From positions 236,520-300,519 of the forward strand of contig CAUYUJ010015300.1 of NCBI GenBank assembly GCA_963575745.1: DNA of 64,000 nt, written 5' to 3'. A model generated the notes under the pieces. It saw nothing but the letters and a program-made list of their open reading frames with translations, searched no databases and had not been told where the DNA came from. Both the position numbers and the translations under genes were made by a program. Shown in pieces: positions 43,101-51,101 of this stretch. Positions within the stretch are counted from its first letter, which is position 1, and each line of letters opens with the position of its first letter. Source of the stretch: Prorocentrum cordatum. Taxonomy: Eukaryota; Sar; Dinophyceae; Prorocentrales; Prorocentraceae.

Positions 43101-43467
43101 AGGTTTCAACCTGGTCTCTGAGCTCAGCTATGTCACCTGCGGCGGACGTCTCCGCCGGCTGGTCGTCTGAGATGGAGAGGTGGGGAGCGTCAGCTTCCCT
43201 GTGTCCCCTGTCGCGGGGAGTGCATGGCCTCTGAGAGGCAGTGCGCGGGCTCGACCTGCGCTCGCCGCATGGGCCAGGGGCTCCACGGCGGTTGCGCGCG
43301 GACGAGCTGCGACTCGGACCATGTGTGTGTGGTGTCTCATCCGATGATACCTTGGGGTACCGCGTCTGTGGCTGTGCCGACATTGGTCTACTGAGTTCCT
43401 CGAAGGTAGCTACGTGCTCCGCCACAGGGACGGTCGCAGGGCTGGGGGTCCAGCACCTGAGGTCCAT
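37036..43467 (-). CDS. Copia-like Gag-Pol: Gag, CCCH fingers, protease, integrase, start of RT
   Basis: A 2,143-codon frame. Residues 1-110 are disordered, then a long coiled-coil-like Gag follows (about 120-430). Three CCCH zinc fingers sit at about 735 (C-x7-C-x5-C-x3-H), 794 (C-x8-C-x5-C-x3-H) and 817 (C-x7-C-x5-C-x3-H), then an Arg/Ser/Gly-rich tail (845-985). The protease active site is VLDSGSAHH (about 1120). The integrase has a zinc-binding region (HYMTHSPKHPDCEIC, about 1386) and catalytic Asp (VVLDRYTG), Asp (YTDNSGE) and Glu (GLIERVV). RT starts near 2040. The ATG at 43467 lies just upstream of a one-base deletion; comparison with the other copy suggests the ancestral start is near 43818. 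The frame leaves RT at a frameshift near 37107. Confidence 0.85.
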   Translation of the reverse strand: MDLRCWTPSPATVPVAEHVATFEELSRPMSAQPQTRYPKVSSDETPHTHGPSRSSSARNRRGAPGPCGERRSSPRTASQRPCTPRDRGHREADAPHLSISDDQPAETSAAGDIAELRDQVETFVSSQYSGLLQSVQTNATDTAAIRRDLDGALGIIDSRIAEDRRIIGELQYQVDREVSHSGERTAMVENLRNYLAQMEQQLVIVRDTGISAVRILHDEIHDQLRNRPTPTEATDLGDVQSQINDLRSYLDHTTATLRTEAHTNSSNLIDMLQRTERVITQRLDATNAVVQPLANRISDIEQRFPGVQDALAELRVGRAQTDQLDSPPTVYDFARLTDRLQEVEKAADHTQLELSQVIHERDTEKVRVESYLARLESEVEAQSARLRACEHRLDRYSQRSRDTDEYTRQEVGQIQEDMTSWTNQLIDHTNDTNIHLRPAADPHRPTAVSAEAPQASAGQQRRTSPGAASAAASAQTRHVSPVRTEPTIDGAPIPSQPVSAVSVHTTTPIKESDTVRVPVLPKITQLLEWQQRVRKNFGAASGRPSKAYAFLCVAEQPECTFEDLQDSGDFESIDCKLATALSDILSSDLRYEIRLIETREHKAGRMLKGRQIYWHILLSYKVTDVDDDLHDFERLKELRMRDEDLQRFITDWDALLLECREVPDPKILESLFRTQIRRHAWMKQDMYEYQRMKVSDPNRTYGWLRQRVLDILEIKQLEKNQNKLRYEHETRSQVNVCVAWKKGNCRNGERCKALHTYSRDWKNNKSSRTSTAGGTPRRSMSTPANHKKPASRPFCFDFAKRNTCTRGDKCNYPHVAQCKDFAQNKCTKGDKCKYAHLAPGAKTPERSPSRPRTSSQDSRGRSPSRGSGSQRSSQRGGFRYASDSRQGRDNRRQYDRSRSTSRRSQDSRSQSRSRYDRSSRSTSRGRDNRGGGRGSPRGRDRSYGSDKGRGKRYPSRGSSRGSPNTRARSPANFRHSRRSDRSYVIRDKTLMANTKATTTSTKIRRRIRFDVRNVDYYFHTISGRARLDRWKELPNEGDIVKVPDPLPQKWWDDSAEALRECQKEAQLWYDELYDYRHNKESVATPTAIRKHDDTVKQSSKTAQTTTTTKQVDTPRSTAALTRSWVLDSGSAHHIQGKHELTQTESDRISIREEHILETANGDRTVNEHYDIRLPEVGLHSSAFALPDCPSLLSVGKLIEVDGFRQLWDPELGYMLQDPGGQWYQIPVNNRVPELRLDDLTRIPPPRLCTLSAPRPRQRKRSSARCNDTCWCCKTTEQPTTADELRPHIGTCPKRPHVGEGGGARTITVEESPDTRTDEPSVDTTTDSPTSQMQCSPPQCGGFDIAQADNDIPTETSTRTHPDNDRVLPNRQKKPIDPMHYMTHSPKHPDCEICSRTMAQNAPCRRQHKPHPPADPTEEDNAYEAFVPKKFGEALTADNIVLAKDDAADKHGDKYALVVLDRYTGIFMAYPALHKDAATTKASFQQFIAANDGVKHIYTDNSGELQKACRQLGWRHDTSTPHRPQTNGLIERVVKIVILGTRAVLHMSGLGHEWWKEAMQAFCRGHNFVHTSTGVAALNEGHAEKTAHEIRFGESFPGHCMPFGARIFWKCLNPEINNETAKFKENAREGLFMGYHLHSGGRWSGDYLVLDTATYAKNPDGELCHVHRVKDIIIPDGKFTYPVKDGTLRHHNPEAHDEVKPSTSRPLGDKPMPDPPLSYPKEWDDPSMMTTEDNAIDIQTSASEVAAPAPEPDYWEQRGYCVIRHIRTPRKKLFIPTDDVMNRPVPVDQLDVTRDFKTTSTFEGESNFRDVWDCVSANDHRELSEPWTGTIQFYELPKITPDGKMVVRGRETRVQTTTRPDHVLPEHWKTLSRGQQKKEIDYANDVKRAREIRDRVALRVWTRQDKQVNNFRTTTSGGPTWNTVERRITYDTDNGDVIRDENVKGVTNNEILYAKLPGGPRDITTVLYYRQLPQQHDGEERALVFVDNEGTDFGTLNPLIRKFTQSVAMPTMPRETNYMPAHRDKIPDSTWSRPALVTRNLSKKEVASEPRAQEALRKEYERLEMKQTWMLETVAEKADIESQAIRNGTKVHFFNILEFSSVKHEELPPDLRKFKGRVVVQAIQAKMKLVWPPYSPTPLPVLRI

Positions 43468-44409
43468 CGGCGGTTAGCGCGGAAGCGCCCTGGAGTATCG
43501 AGACCGGTAAGGCTTTCGCCTGACGCGGTTGGGATTGCTCCCGACGGGGAAGGGGAGGGAGGATCAAAGGTCGGCGTGTGAAACTCCTTCCTTCCTGTTC
43601 CTACTCCTTCTCCTGTCCCCCCGCGGGCGGCGCTGCGGCGAAGTTCAGCAGCTAGACGCGCCTCGGGTCCTCGGGAGCTGGGGGGGGTATCGGGGACACC
43701 AACACAGTCCGCATTAATGCTCTCCAACTCGTCACCGAGCCGTCGCACCGTGGGAGAGCTTGGACGCGAAGCCCCAATGGAACCCTTACGGCGCATGCGC
43801 CGAAGCGGCTCCATTGGGCTCGCATGCAAGGTCACCGCGGGCGAGTCGGTGAAGGTGAGCGTTAAAGGGCTGATAACCTGTGTATGGGGTTGAAGTACAA
43901 GAGTACAGAACCCCTGATCCGTTGGTAGAGAGATGGAGGGATAGATGGATATCTTTCCCTCCCAAGCGATCAAAGTACGATCGCTCCAACTCGGTACCTG
44001 AGCCCAGACGGCCAGGTGCGGGAGAGGTAAGGATAAGGAGTATATATGAGGGTATTACACAGGTTCCATACACAGAGCGGGTCCCAGTGGCCGACGGGCG
44101 CCTGCAGGTCCCGCTTGCTTTCGAAGGCGCGCCGCGGCGAATCCGTGTAGGTCGCCCAGTCGCCCCGAGGGGAGCCCATGAGGCCGTCCTGGAGGAACAT
44201 CGCGATGATGGCCATCATGGCCAGGCGGCCGTTGGCCAGCTCCGCGCTCAGGGACCGCTTCATCTCGCCGTCGTGGTCGTGGTCGTGCTCGTGGTAGTCA
44301 TCGTCGTCGTCGTCGTCGGGGCGACGGCGTCCGTGGAGGTCGTCGACGGCGGCGTCGGCGTCGTGGTGGTCGTGGTCGTCGTCGTCGGCGTCGTCGTCGA
44401 GGTGACGGC

Positions 44410-44540
44410 GCCTCCTGAAGGCCTGAGGACGCAGTAGGTGATGACGTTGGGCTCCAGCTGCACGTTCGCCATCACGCTCAGCAGCGCCACAGTCTGCAAC
44501 CACTGCCGACGACTGCTCTGCTCGTACGCGCCGTTCACGG
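44410..44540 (-). pseudogene. PPR repeat fragment embedded between light-harvesting fragments
   Basis: In one frame: YEQSSRRQWLQTVALLSVM, then ANVQLEPNVITYCVL. This is a single PPR unit of the dinoflagellate type (QW..A..LL..M....LEPNVITY). It abuts the GAC-rich block at GGCGCC, the same boundary at which the light-harvesting helix-A fragment abuts its own GAC-rich block. Confidence 0.7.
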
Positions 44541-45522
44541 TGACGTACGTGTTGATGTAAGACGGGCGCCTGCAGGTCCCGCTCGCTCTCGAAAGCGCGC
44601 GGCGGCAAATCCGTGTAGGTCGCCCAGTCGCCCCAGGCGGAGCCCATGAGGCCGTCCTGGAGGAACATCCCGATGATTGGCCATCATGGCCAGGCGGCCG
44701 TTGGCCAGCTCCGCGTTCAGGGACCGTTTCATCTCGTCTTCGTGGTCGTGATCGTGGTTGTGGTCGTCACCGTCGTCGTCGTCGTCGAGGCGACGGCGTC
44801 CGTGGAGGTCGTCGTCGGCGGCGTCGGCGTCGTGGCGGTCGTGGTCGTCGTCGTCGGCGTCGTCGTCGAGGTGACGGCGCCCATGCATGATCTCAATCTC
44901 GCAGCGCCTCTCGAAGGTCGCGGCGTCGCCGTCGGGGAGGACAGCGGCGGCGGCCGCCGCTAGCGGCCCGCCGGTGGCGGCCGCGGCGGCGGCGGTGGCG
45001 GCGGCCGCGGAGGGCCCGTCGATAGGCGCGGCGGGACCAGCGGCCGCGGCGGCCTCTGCCGCGGCCGCGCGGCGCCCGCGGGCGGCCGCGGCCGCCGCGG
45101 CGGGCCCGAGGGCGGCAGCGCGGGCCACGGCGCCTGCGGCCGCGGCGGCGTCGCCGCGGCCAGCCGCCGCCACGGCCGCGGCAGCGTCGCGGGCGGCGGC
45201 GGCCGCGGCAGCGGCGCCGCCGGCCAAGCCGAGGCAGTCAGGGGCCGCGGCAGCTCGCGGCGCCAGCCCCGGGGGCGGCGCCCGCGCGGCGACTGGCGCC
45301 CGCGCGCCGCGCGCCGGCCACGCCGAGGCAGCCAGGCGGCGGCAGGCCAGCCGGGCCGGCCGCGGCGGCGCCGCGCCGAGCGAGACTCCATGGCAGAGCG
45401 AGCGGGGGCGCGGAGGGGGGCGAGCCCCTCGCGCGCCCCCGCGGGCGGGGAGGCCGAGGACCGAGGGGCGGGCCCCCGGCCACGGCCGGCCAGCCGCTGA
45501 GGCCAGTTCGAGCCAGAGCGGC

Positions 45523-45552
45523 CTTGAGCCAAAGCTTGAGCCAAGGCTACGG
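45523..45552 (-). other. Tandem relict spliced-leader sequences (light-harvesting retrocopy)
   Basis: The minus strand reads CCGTAGCCTTGGCTCAAG (the 22-nt dinoflagellate SL with three bases missing in its T-run) followed directly by CTTTGGCTCAAG (3' half of a second SL). A weaker third copy (CCGCTCTGGCTCGAA) may follow. Relict SLs in genomic DNA mark reverse-transcribed, trans-spliced mRNAs. Confidence 0.8.
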
Positions 45553-45883
45553 ACTGGTGGGGATACGCTAAGCGTTTAGAATTGCTACATGTCGCTGGGT
45601 TCCTATTATCATGTAACCTGTAACGCCCCCTCCCCCCCGCCCGCGGGCCACGCCACATCCGTCGACCCAAAGATGTGGAACCCTTTCTGAGCTCGAAAAA
45701 CCAAGGACAACCTATTGCATCGAACATCTCGGCCTCTTGGGCCTCTTGGGGGCCCAAGTCTCAAGGCGGCGCAAAACGGATTTGAGACGGCCCAAGATGG
45801 CTCCAAGATGGTCCAATGGGTTTTTACAGCGGCCCCAGATGGCCCCAGAGGGGGGCCCAAAAATGCCTCCAGACAATTTGCCA
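45553..45883. other. No gene recognised
   Basis: Upstream flank of the light-harvesting retrocopy, followed by sequence that grades into the decamer family (GGCCTCTTGGGGGCCCAAG). No frame of interest. Confidence 0.5.
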
Positions 45884-46177
45884 CGTTTGTAGCGTCCCCG
45901 CCTTTTTCCGACTCTCGGGGCCCATTATACGAGACCTATGTTGCTTCACATCACCAATTTGGCCCCTGCTGACTTTTCCAAAAAAATATATTGGGATGAA
46001 ACGCTGCCGCTGGATATATCGAGCACAAAACGTTTGTAGCGTCCCCGCCTTTTTCCGACTCTCGGGGCCCATTATACGAGACCTATGTTGCTTCACATCA
46101 CCAATTTGGCCCCTGCTGACTTTTCCAAAAAAATATATTGGGATGAAACGCTGCCGCTGGATATATCGAGCACAGTT
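45884..46177. repeat. Exact tandem duplication, 147-bp unit
   Basis: 45884-46027 is repeated without visible change at 46031-46174. Only the three bases after each unit differ (AAA and GTT). The identity implies a recent event or an assembly duplication. Confidence 0.9.
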
Positions 46178-47200
46178 GATCACAACACAAACGCTCCTGC
46201 GAGCCCCCGCCAAAATGGCAAGAAGTGGTAAGCTCAGATCCGCATGGCTACATTGCAACCGAACCGCTTGACCACCATCTCGACCGAAATGGCGGAATTC
46301 GACCACGCGTCCGACAAACTGCGTTCGACGAGGGATGCGCTGCACAATGCCCCGGCCACGGGCAGCGCTACGAGGGAAAGCGGGCCCTTCGAGGTGTCAC
46401 TTTCAGCGCCCGTGAAAGTGACACCTCCCAGGGCCCACTTAAAGAGTACCAGAAAAGGCTCCAAGAAGGCCCCAGGGCGGCACCAAGAGGGCTCCCAGAG
46501 GGACCCAAGAGAGGCCCCAAGAGGGGCCCAAGAGGGCCCTCCGCGGTGTCACTTTCAACGCCCTTGAAAATGACACCTCCCAGGGCCCACTTAGGGCCTC
46601 AGAAAAGCTCTAAGAAGGCCCCGAAAGGGCCACAGAGAGCCGCCCTGGGTTCAACTCCGCGTGGCGGAGTTGGAAGCGATAACTTCAATACCCTACTGGA
46701 GGCCTCTTAGGGGCCCTAAGACGGCACTGAAGAACCCCATCGGGGCTTTTTCAAAGGCAGAGGAGGGCGCAAAAAGGGGCCTCAGTGAGCCCCTGGTCTA
46801 ACTCCACCTGGCGGAATTGGAAGCGATATCGCCCGGCGCCTTCATGGAGCCGCTCGGAGCTTCCAAGACGGCTCCAGAAGGCCCCAGGAGGGCCCCAAGA
46901 GGATCGAACGACGATTCCTGGAAGTGCACCAGTGAGACCCTTGTTGACCTCCGCCTGGCGGAGTTGGAAGCGACAATTTCCAGTGCCCTCTTGGGGCCTC
47001 TGGGGGGCCCCTCAGAAAGCTTGGGGAGCACAGTGAAGGCCTTCGCAGGGCCGCGTGAGAGCCGTACCAGGGCCGCATGTGTGCGCGGATGGGGGCGACG
47101 AGTGCTGACGCTGACGAATATGAGAATGATGAGGGCGATCAAGGCTGGCCCGAAACAAATCCTGGCGCCATTGCAGGCCGCCGATTATCGGCCACGCCGC
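46178..47200. repeat. Degenerate tandem array with about 147-bp spacing
   Basis: Landmarks recur at similar spacing: AACTCCGCGTGGCGG at 46653, AACTCCACCTGGCGG at 46800 and ACCTCCGCCTGGCGG at 46947 (147 each). The short palindrome GGTGTCACTTTCA..TGACACC occurs at 46393 and 46545 (152). Between landmarks are GGCCCCAAGA-type decamers. No gene. Confidence 0.75.
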
Positions 47201-47490
47201 CAGGACGACGCCAAGCAACAAAACGACACCAACCAACAAAACGACACCAACCAACAAACCAACAAATCGACACCGACCAACAAAAGGACACCAAGCAACA
47301 AAACGACACCAAGCAACAAAACGACACCAACCAACGAAACGACACCAACCAACAAAACGGCACGAATCAACAAAACGGCACTGACCAACCAAACGACAAA
47401 TCACTTCACGACACCAATGAACAACGCGAAATCCACCGACCGCCAACCAAACATAAAATCAACCGACACAACGAAACCAACCCATAGAGC
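47200..47490. repeat. CAACCAACAAAACGACAC minisatellite
   Basis: About 15-18-bp A/C-rich units repeat head to tail from 47205 to about 47400 and fade after that. Frames through it are Gln/Asn/Thr-rich artefacts. Confidence 0.85.
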
Positions 47491-47663
47491 CAGACCAACC
47501 ACTGGATTCGTGAGTCGGGGTAGTCATGGAAGTGAGCCGCTGCAGCCCGCGGAAGCCATTAACAGTGACCAGAGCACCGCAATGCAGCAACGTCCCCGGG
47601 CGGCGGCGGGAGTCTTGGATCTCCCGCGGGACTGGAGCGTAGCGAGTTCGTCCTGGGTCCGGT

Positions 47664-47720
47664 TTAGTGAAGTGAAGAATTTCGGGGTGCTTGGCATGGC
47701 AAAAACCTTCACTTCACTAA
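47664..47720. repeat. Hairpin with 14-bp perfect arms
   Basis: TTAGTGAAGTGAAG (47664-47677) pairs with CTTCACTTCACTAA (47707-47720). A related single arm (TTAGTGATGTGAAGG) recurs near 49483. Confidence 0.8.
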
Positions 47721-47813
47721 TCTGGGGCCCCTGGAGCCCCAGGGCGTTTCAGGTCCCCTCGCTGTCTGGGTAGTCCAGGGGGCGCAGTGGCGGCTTACCA
47801 GAGGCCCTGTTCC

Positions 47814-48007
47814 CTACGGCAGGTTCGCGTCGTGTCGACCCCAGCGTTGGTTTCTGACACCGCAGGGATCGTTCAAACTTGAACGATCGGCCGTTCCCGC
47901 AACGTCCAATCGTTCAACATCGACCGATTCTGGGTCGCCGGCGGCGTTCAACGTTAAACGCCGCGGGCGGGGTCGCCGACGGTCGACACGACGCGAACCT
48001 GCCGTAG
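47814..48007. mobile_element. 194-bp MITE with 27-bp perfect terminal inverted repeats
   Basis: 47814-47840 and 47981-48007 are perfect inverted copies (CTACGGCAGGTTCGCG..). Inside are two further hairpins: GATCGTTCAA/TTGAACGATC (about 47869-47890) and CGGCGTTCAA/TTAAACGCCG (about 47942-47963). The whole element could extrude as a multi-armed structure. It has no coding capacity. The target duplication, if any, is very short. Confidence 0.85.
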
Positions 48008-48039
48008 CCTCACTTGCTTTCACACGTGGTGCTCGGCGG

Positions 48040-48350
48040 CCGTCTCGGAGCTGTCTTGTGGCGGTCTGGGGTAATCCCGAAGCCTCTTGGAGCCATCCCA
48101 AGGCCCCAAGGCGCCACCAAGGGGGGCCCCAAGAGAGCTCCCAGAGGGCCCCGAAAGGCCTACAACAGATTGCACGTTCGCGCGAATTCTTTGTACCACT
48201 TTGGGGGGGTCCCTCTTGGGGCCCTCGGGGAACGTTCTTGGGGCCCTCCAGGGGCCCCACTGGGGCCCAGGGAAGGCGCGAAGAACGCTCCCAGAGGGTC
48301 CCAAGAATGCTCCAAGAGGGCCCCAAGAGGACCCCCACAAGTGACAAAAA
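48040..48350. repeat. GGCCCCAAGA decamer array
   Basis: Degenerate decamers (GGCCCCAAGA, GGTCCCAAGA, GCTCCAAGAG) head to tail, plus strand. Confidence 0.75.
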
Positions 48351-48424
48351 CTAGTTGCATGAGGGTGCAACTGATTCGGCGCCTCTCGGGGCGCTCTTGG
48401 AGCCGTGCTGGGCGCCACTAGTGG

Positions 48425-48865
48425 ACGACATGGGCTGGGCGACGGCGTGTGGACCCTGTCGCTTGGGCCATCGGGGGTGCTCCCCAATGGGGCCACGAAG
48501 CGTGTGAGCGTATGACGGAGTGGGCTGGGCGGCGGCCTGTGGGCCCTGCCTGTGGGGCCGTCGGTGCAGTTCCCCGTGGGGCCACGAAACGTGTGAAGCG
48601 TATGCCGGAATATGCTGGGCGGCGGCCTGGGAAACCTGCCGCTGGGATTTTGTTTTGTGGAGCTGCCTATGGGGGCACGAAATGTTTGAGGGTGTGTCAA
48701 TGTGGCCTGGGCGACGGCATGTGGACCTTGCCGCCGGGACCTCCGATGAACTCCTCATGGGGACACGTAGCGTTTGAGGGGCGTGCCGACATGGGCTGGG
48801 CGGCGCACGAAGGACCCTGCCGATGGGGCCTTCGGTGGAGCACTCACAAGGCCACGAGACTTGCG
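48425..48865. repeat. About 90-bp minisatellite, five units
   Basis: The motif TGGGCTGGGC (or variants) recurs at 48431, 48521, 48611, about 48702 and 48792. Each is followed by GGACCCTGCCG.., CTCCCCATGGGGCCACGAA and GCGT..GAG. The minus-strand 182-codon frame through it is a product of the repeat (units of 30 codons). Confidence 0.85.
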
Positions 48866-50166
48866 GGGGATGTGGCGAAGCAGAGACGCGGGGGAACAAG
48901 GGGGTGTTTTGATGATGTTGATGAGGATGGTGGTGGTATTGATGAAGAGACGACGAGAATGCTGATGATGCTGGTGATGATGGTGATGGCGACGATGACG
49001 ATGGACGATGACGACGGGGACACGCGGAAAGCAGGGGCAGATATGCGAAGAGGGAGGACGAGGGAGGAGGCCGGAAGGAATGACGCGGAGCGGTGTCTCT
49101 TCAAAACGAAGAACCAACACTGCAATATGGTAGGGAATTTCTGGACGACCCCCCCCTGGCGCGGTCAATGTCCGCGACAGCATCGCTGGCACTACGAACG
49201 AAATGTTCAAACTCTTCCTGCGACGTTACCCGCGGGGTGGATCTGCCAGGGATGGGGGTCGGAACCGCCCCAGCGCAAAGCAAATGTAAATGCTGAGAAA
49301 CCCCAACCCACATCAACCGATTCGCAACAAGCACGCAAGCCTTTGACGACCCTAACGCACGTGACATCGCATAACGCGACGCGCCATCGAAAACGTTCGA
49401 CGCGCGGCCTCGGAATGACATCGGGCTTCATGGAACGTCGAATGGAAACATGAAAAACCGCTCTGTGGGCTCCGAGACCCAAAATTAGTGATGTGAAGGA
49501 TTTCGGGTCGTCGACACTACCCTGAAAGGTCTTTAGAACCCCTCCCCCAACATGACAGGACAGGACAGGACCAATAGGGGATAACTATGTTTGTCGTTCC
49601 GCGGCACCCGCCGCGCAACAACGACGACGATGACGAGGATGAAGACGGAGGAGGAGGAGGAGGAGGAGGAGGAGGAGGAGGAGGAGGAGGAGGAGGAGGA
49701 GGAGGAGGTTTTATGACCAGTCCTGTTCACTGCCGCGAGGGGAGTTGTGGACCAAAACTAAAGACCTTTAGCGGTCAAACAGCCTCCAACGTGGCCCCAA
49801 GATGGCCCAAAAGGCACCAAGAAGGGCCCCAATACGGCTCAAGAGGACCCAAAGAAGGCCCAAAAGACCCCCAAGACGGTGCAAGAGGCCCCCACGACGG
49901 CCGAACAGGACCCCGAGAGAGCCGCAAGCCGGCCTCGAGATGCCCCCAAGACGGCCTCCGAGGGGGCCAGACAACGCAAGAGCATCCCATGACGACCGAA
50001 ATCGCCCCGAAGGGGCCCTGAGAGTCCCTAAAGAGGACTTCAACAGGTCCCCAGAAGCCCACAAGACGCCCCCAAGCGGCCCCCAATGGACCCCCATTAA
50101 GCCCCATGACGATTTCATAATACGTGCTGCGGACGCTCACCCCGCGAAGCGAAGATGACTAGTCTA
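48866..50166. other. No gene recognised; GA-rich microsatellite and decamers
   Basis: 48900-49020 is GATGATG-rich and 49645-49710 is a (GGA)n run. 49780-50100 is the GGCCCCAAGA-type decamer family again. Between these, 49080-49480 has no recognisable frame. Confidence 0.5.
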
Positions 50167-50187
50167 CCGTTAGGAGGCAACTTTTTT

Positions 50188-51101
50188 CACTGTGTGCTAC
50201 ACCAAGCTGAACTCTGAAAGCAGGTTTAAACTTGGTGGCTGGAAAAGCGAGGCGGGCTCAAAACGCCATCGCCGAAAAGCAAAAACGCCGCATACTAGCG
50301 TGCGCAACGCAAGAGGGGGGAAGGAGGAGCAGAGCGAGAAAGAGGAGGACGAGGCGAACCCCTCTTCCACCTCCCCCTCCTCCACAAATCCTCGTCCTCT
50401 CATCCACATCCTCATCCTCAACATCGCCATCCCCTGCAGGTCCTGATGACCCACATAGCCAGGCCGACCGCCGTTGCGTGCCGGGCCAGTGCCCGGAGCA
50501 GGCACGGTCGGCGCGCCCCGCCCGCGCGGCTGGGTGCAACCATCACCGCCACGCCCGCCCGGCTGCGCCATTCCACGATACATTCAAGCATACCTCGAAC
50601 GAGACATGCAGGGATCCAGACCACGATTTAGACAAGACCTCAATCTAAACATGCCTCGAACGAGACCTCGAGTGAAACATTCAGCCAATCTTAAAAACAT
50701 GCAGAGGTCCAGACACGGAACAGAAGCCGAGACGGCCAGGGCTAGTCCTCCTCCTCCTCCTCCTCCTTCTCCTCCTCCTCATCTCAGTACGGTTCCACCA
50801 GAAACCCCAGCCACCCCACATGGAGGTCCACCTGGTATCAGAGGGGACGTTTGGCCAAACGCCCTACGGATGGAATGAATTCGAGGTGGCCCCACTCCGA
50901 GTCATGGGGGCCACCAGAGGTAATCGCACTCTCCTTTGGAGGCAACGTCGGCTTTTTAGGGCGCCTATCATGAGCCCTGAGGAGAGAAGTGGCTTTAAAA
51001 TGTCGGGCCGTCTGAGGGACATCAATGACCCTGCGTCTCGGGAGCCTCTCGGGAGCTCTGGCATCTGCACTACAGAAGAGTGCGTGTGTAAGTGGAAACT
51101 G
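50188..51101 (-). other. 3' UTR of the retrogene
   Basis: About 914 bases between the stop codon and the poly(A) remnant. It contains a GAG-rich run (50740-50775) and short frames on both strands without recognisable motifs. Confidence 0.6.

Larger units (their letters stand above)
34956..44077 (-). mobile_element. Ty1/copia-like retroelement, near full length
   Basis: The order Gag, protease, integrase, reverse transcriptase, RNase H is diagnostic of Ty1/copia elements. The 5' edge (44077) is defined by the end of similarity to the copy at 1-1191, and both begin TGTGTATGG. The 3' edge is taken as the poly(A) tract. I could not find a matching pair of long terminal repeats. The reading frame is broken by a one-base deletion near 43450, a frameshift near 37107 and a TAG near 35665. 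Insertion has cut a light-harvesting-protein sequence at 44078. Confidence 0.85.
44078..45552 (-). pseudogene. Retrocopy of a chlorophyll a-c light-harvesting protein gene, rearranged
   Basis: From 5' to 3' (minus strand): an SL relic (45523-45552), an Ala-rich frame (45480-44936), a helix-A-like motif (TFERRCEIEIMHGR, about 44930-44880), a GAC-rich block (44876-44746), and helix C (ELANGRLAMMA, about 44700) with QDGLMGSAWGDWATYTD. Next come a PPR fragment (44540-44410), a second GAC-rich block (44409-44269) and a second helix C ending QAPVGHWDPL at 44078, where the copia element begins. The intact protein would bind pigments in the thylakoid. Helix B is missing from both copies, and an extra T near 44677 shifts the frame in the first. 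It is not functional. Confidence 0.8.

Noticed and set aside
43995-44020. SL-like minus-strand sequence (CCGTCTGGGCTCAGG) in the copia leader
   Set aside because: Only about 9 of 12 matches in the 3' part and no CCGTAGCC; it is at chance level compared with the two convincing relics.
45238-45757. Minus-strand Arg/Pro-rich frames over the Ala-rich leader
   Set aside because: Alternative phases of the GCC/GCG repeat; the SL relic and helix-A motif indicate which strand is real but give no protein there.
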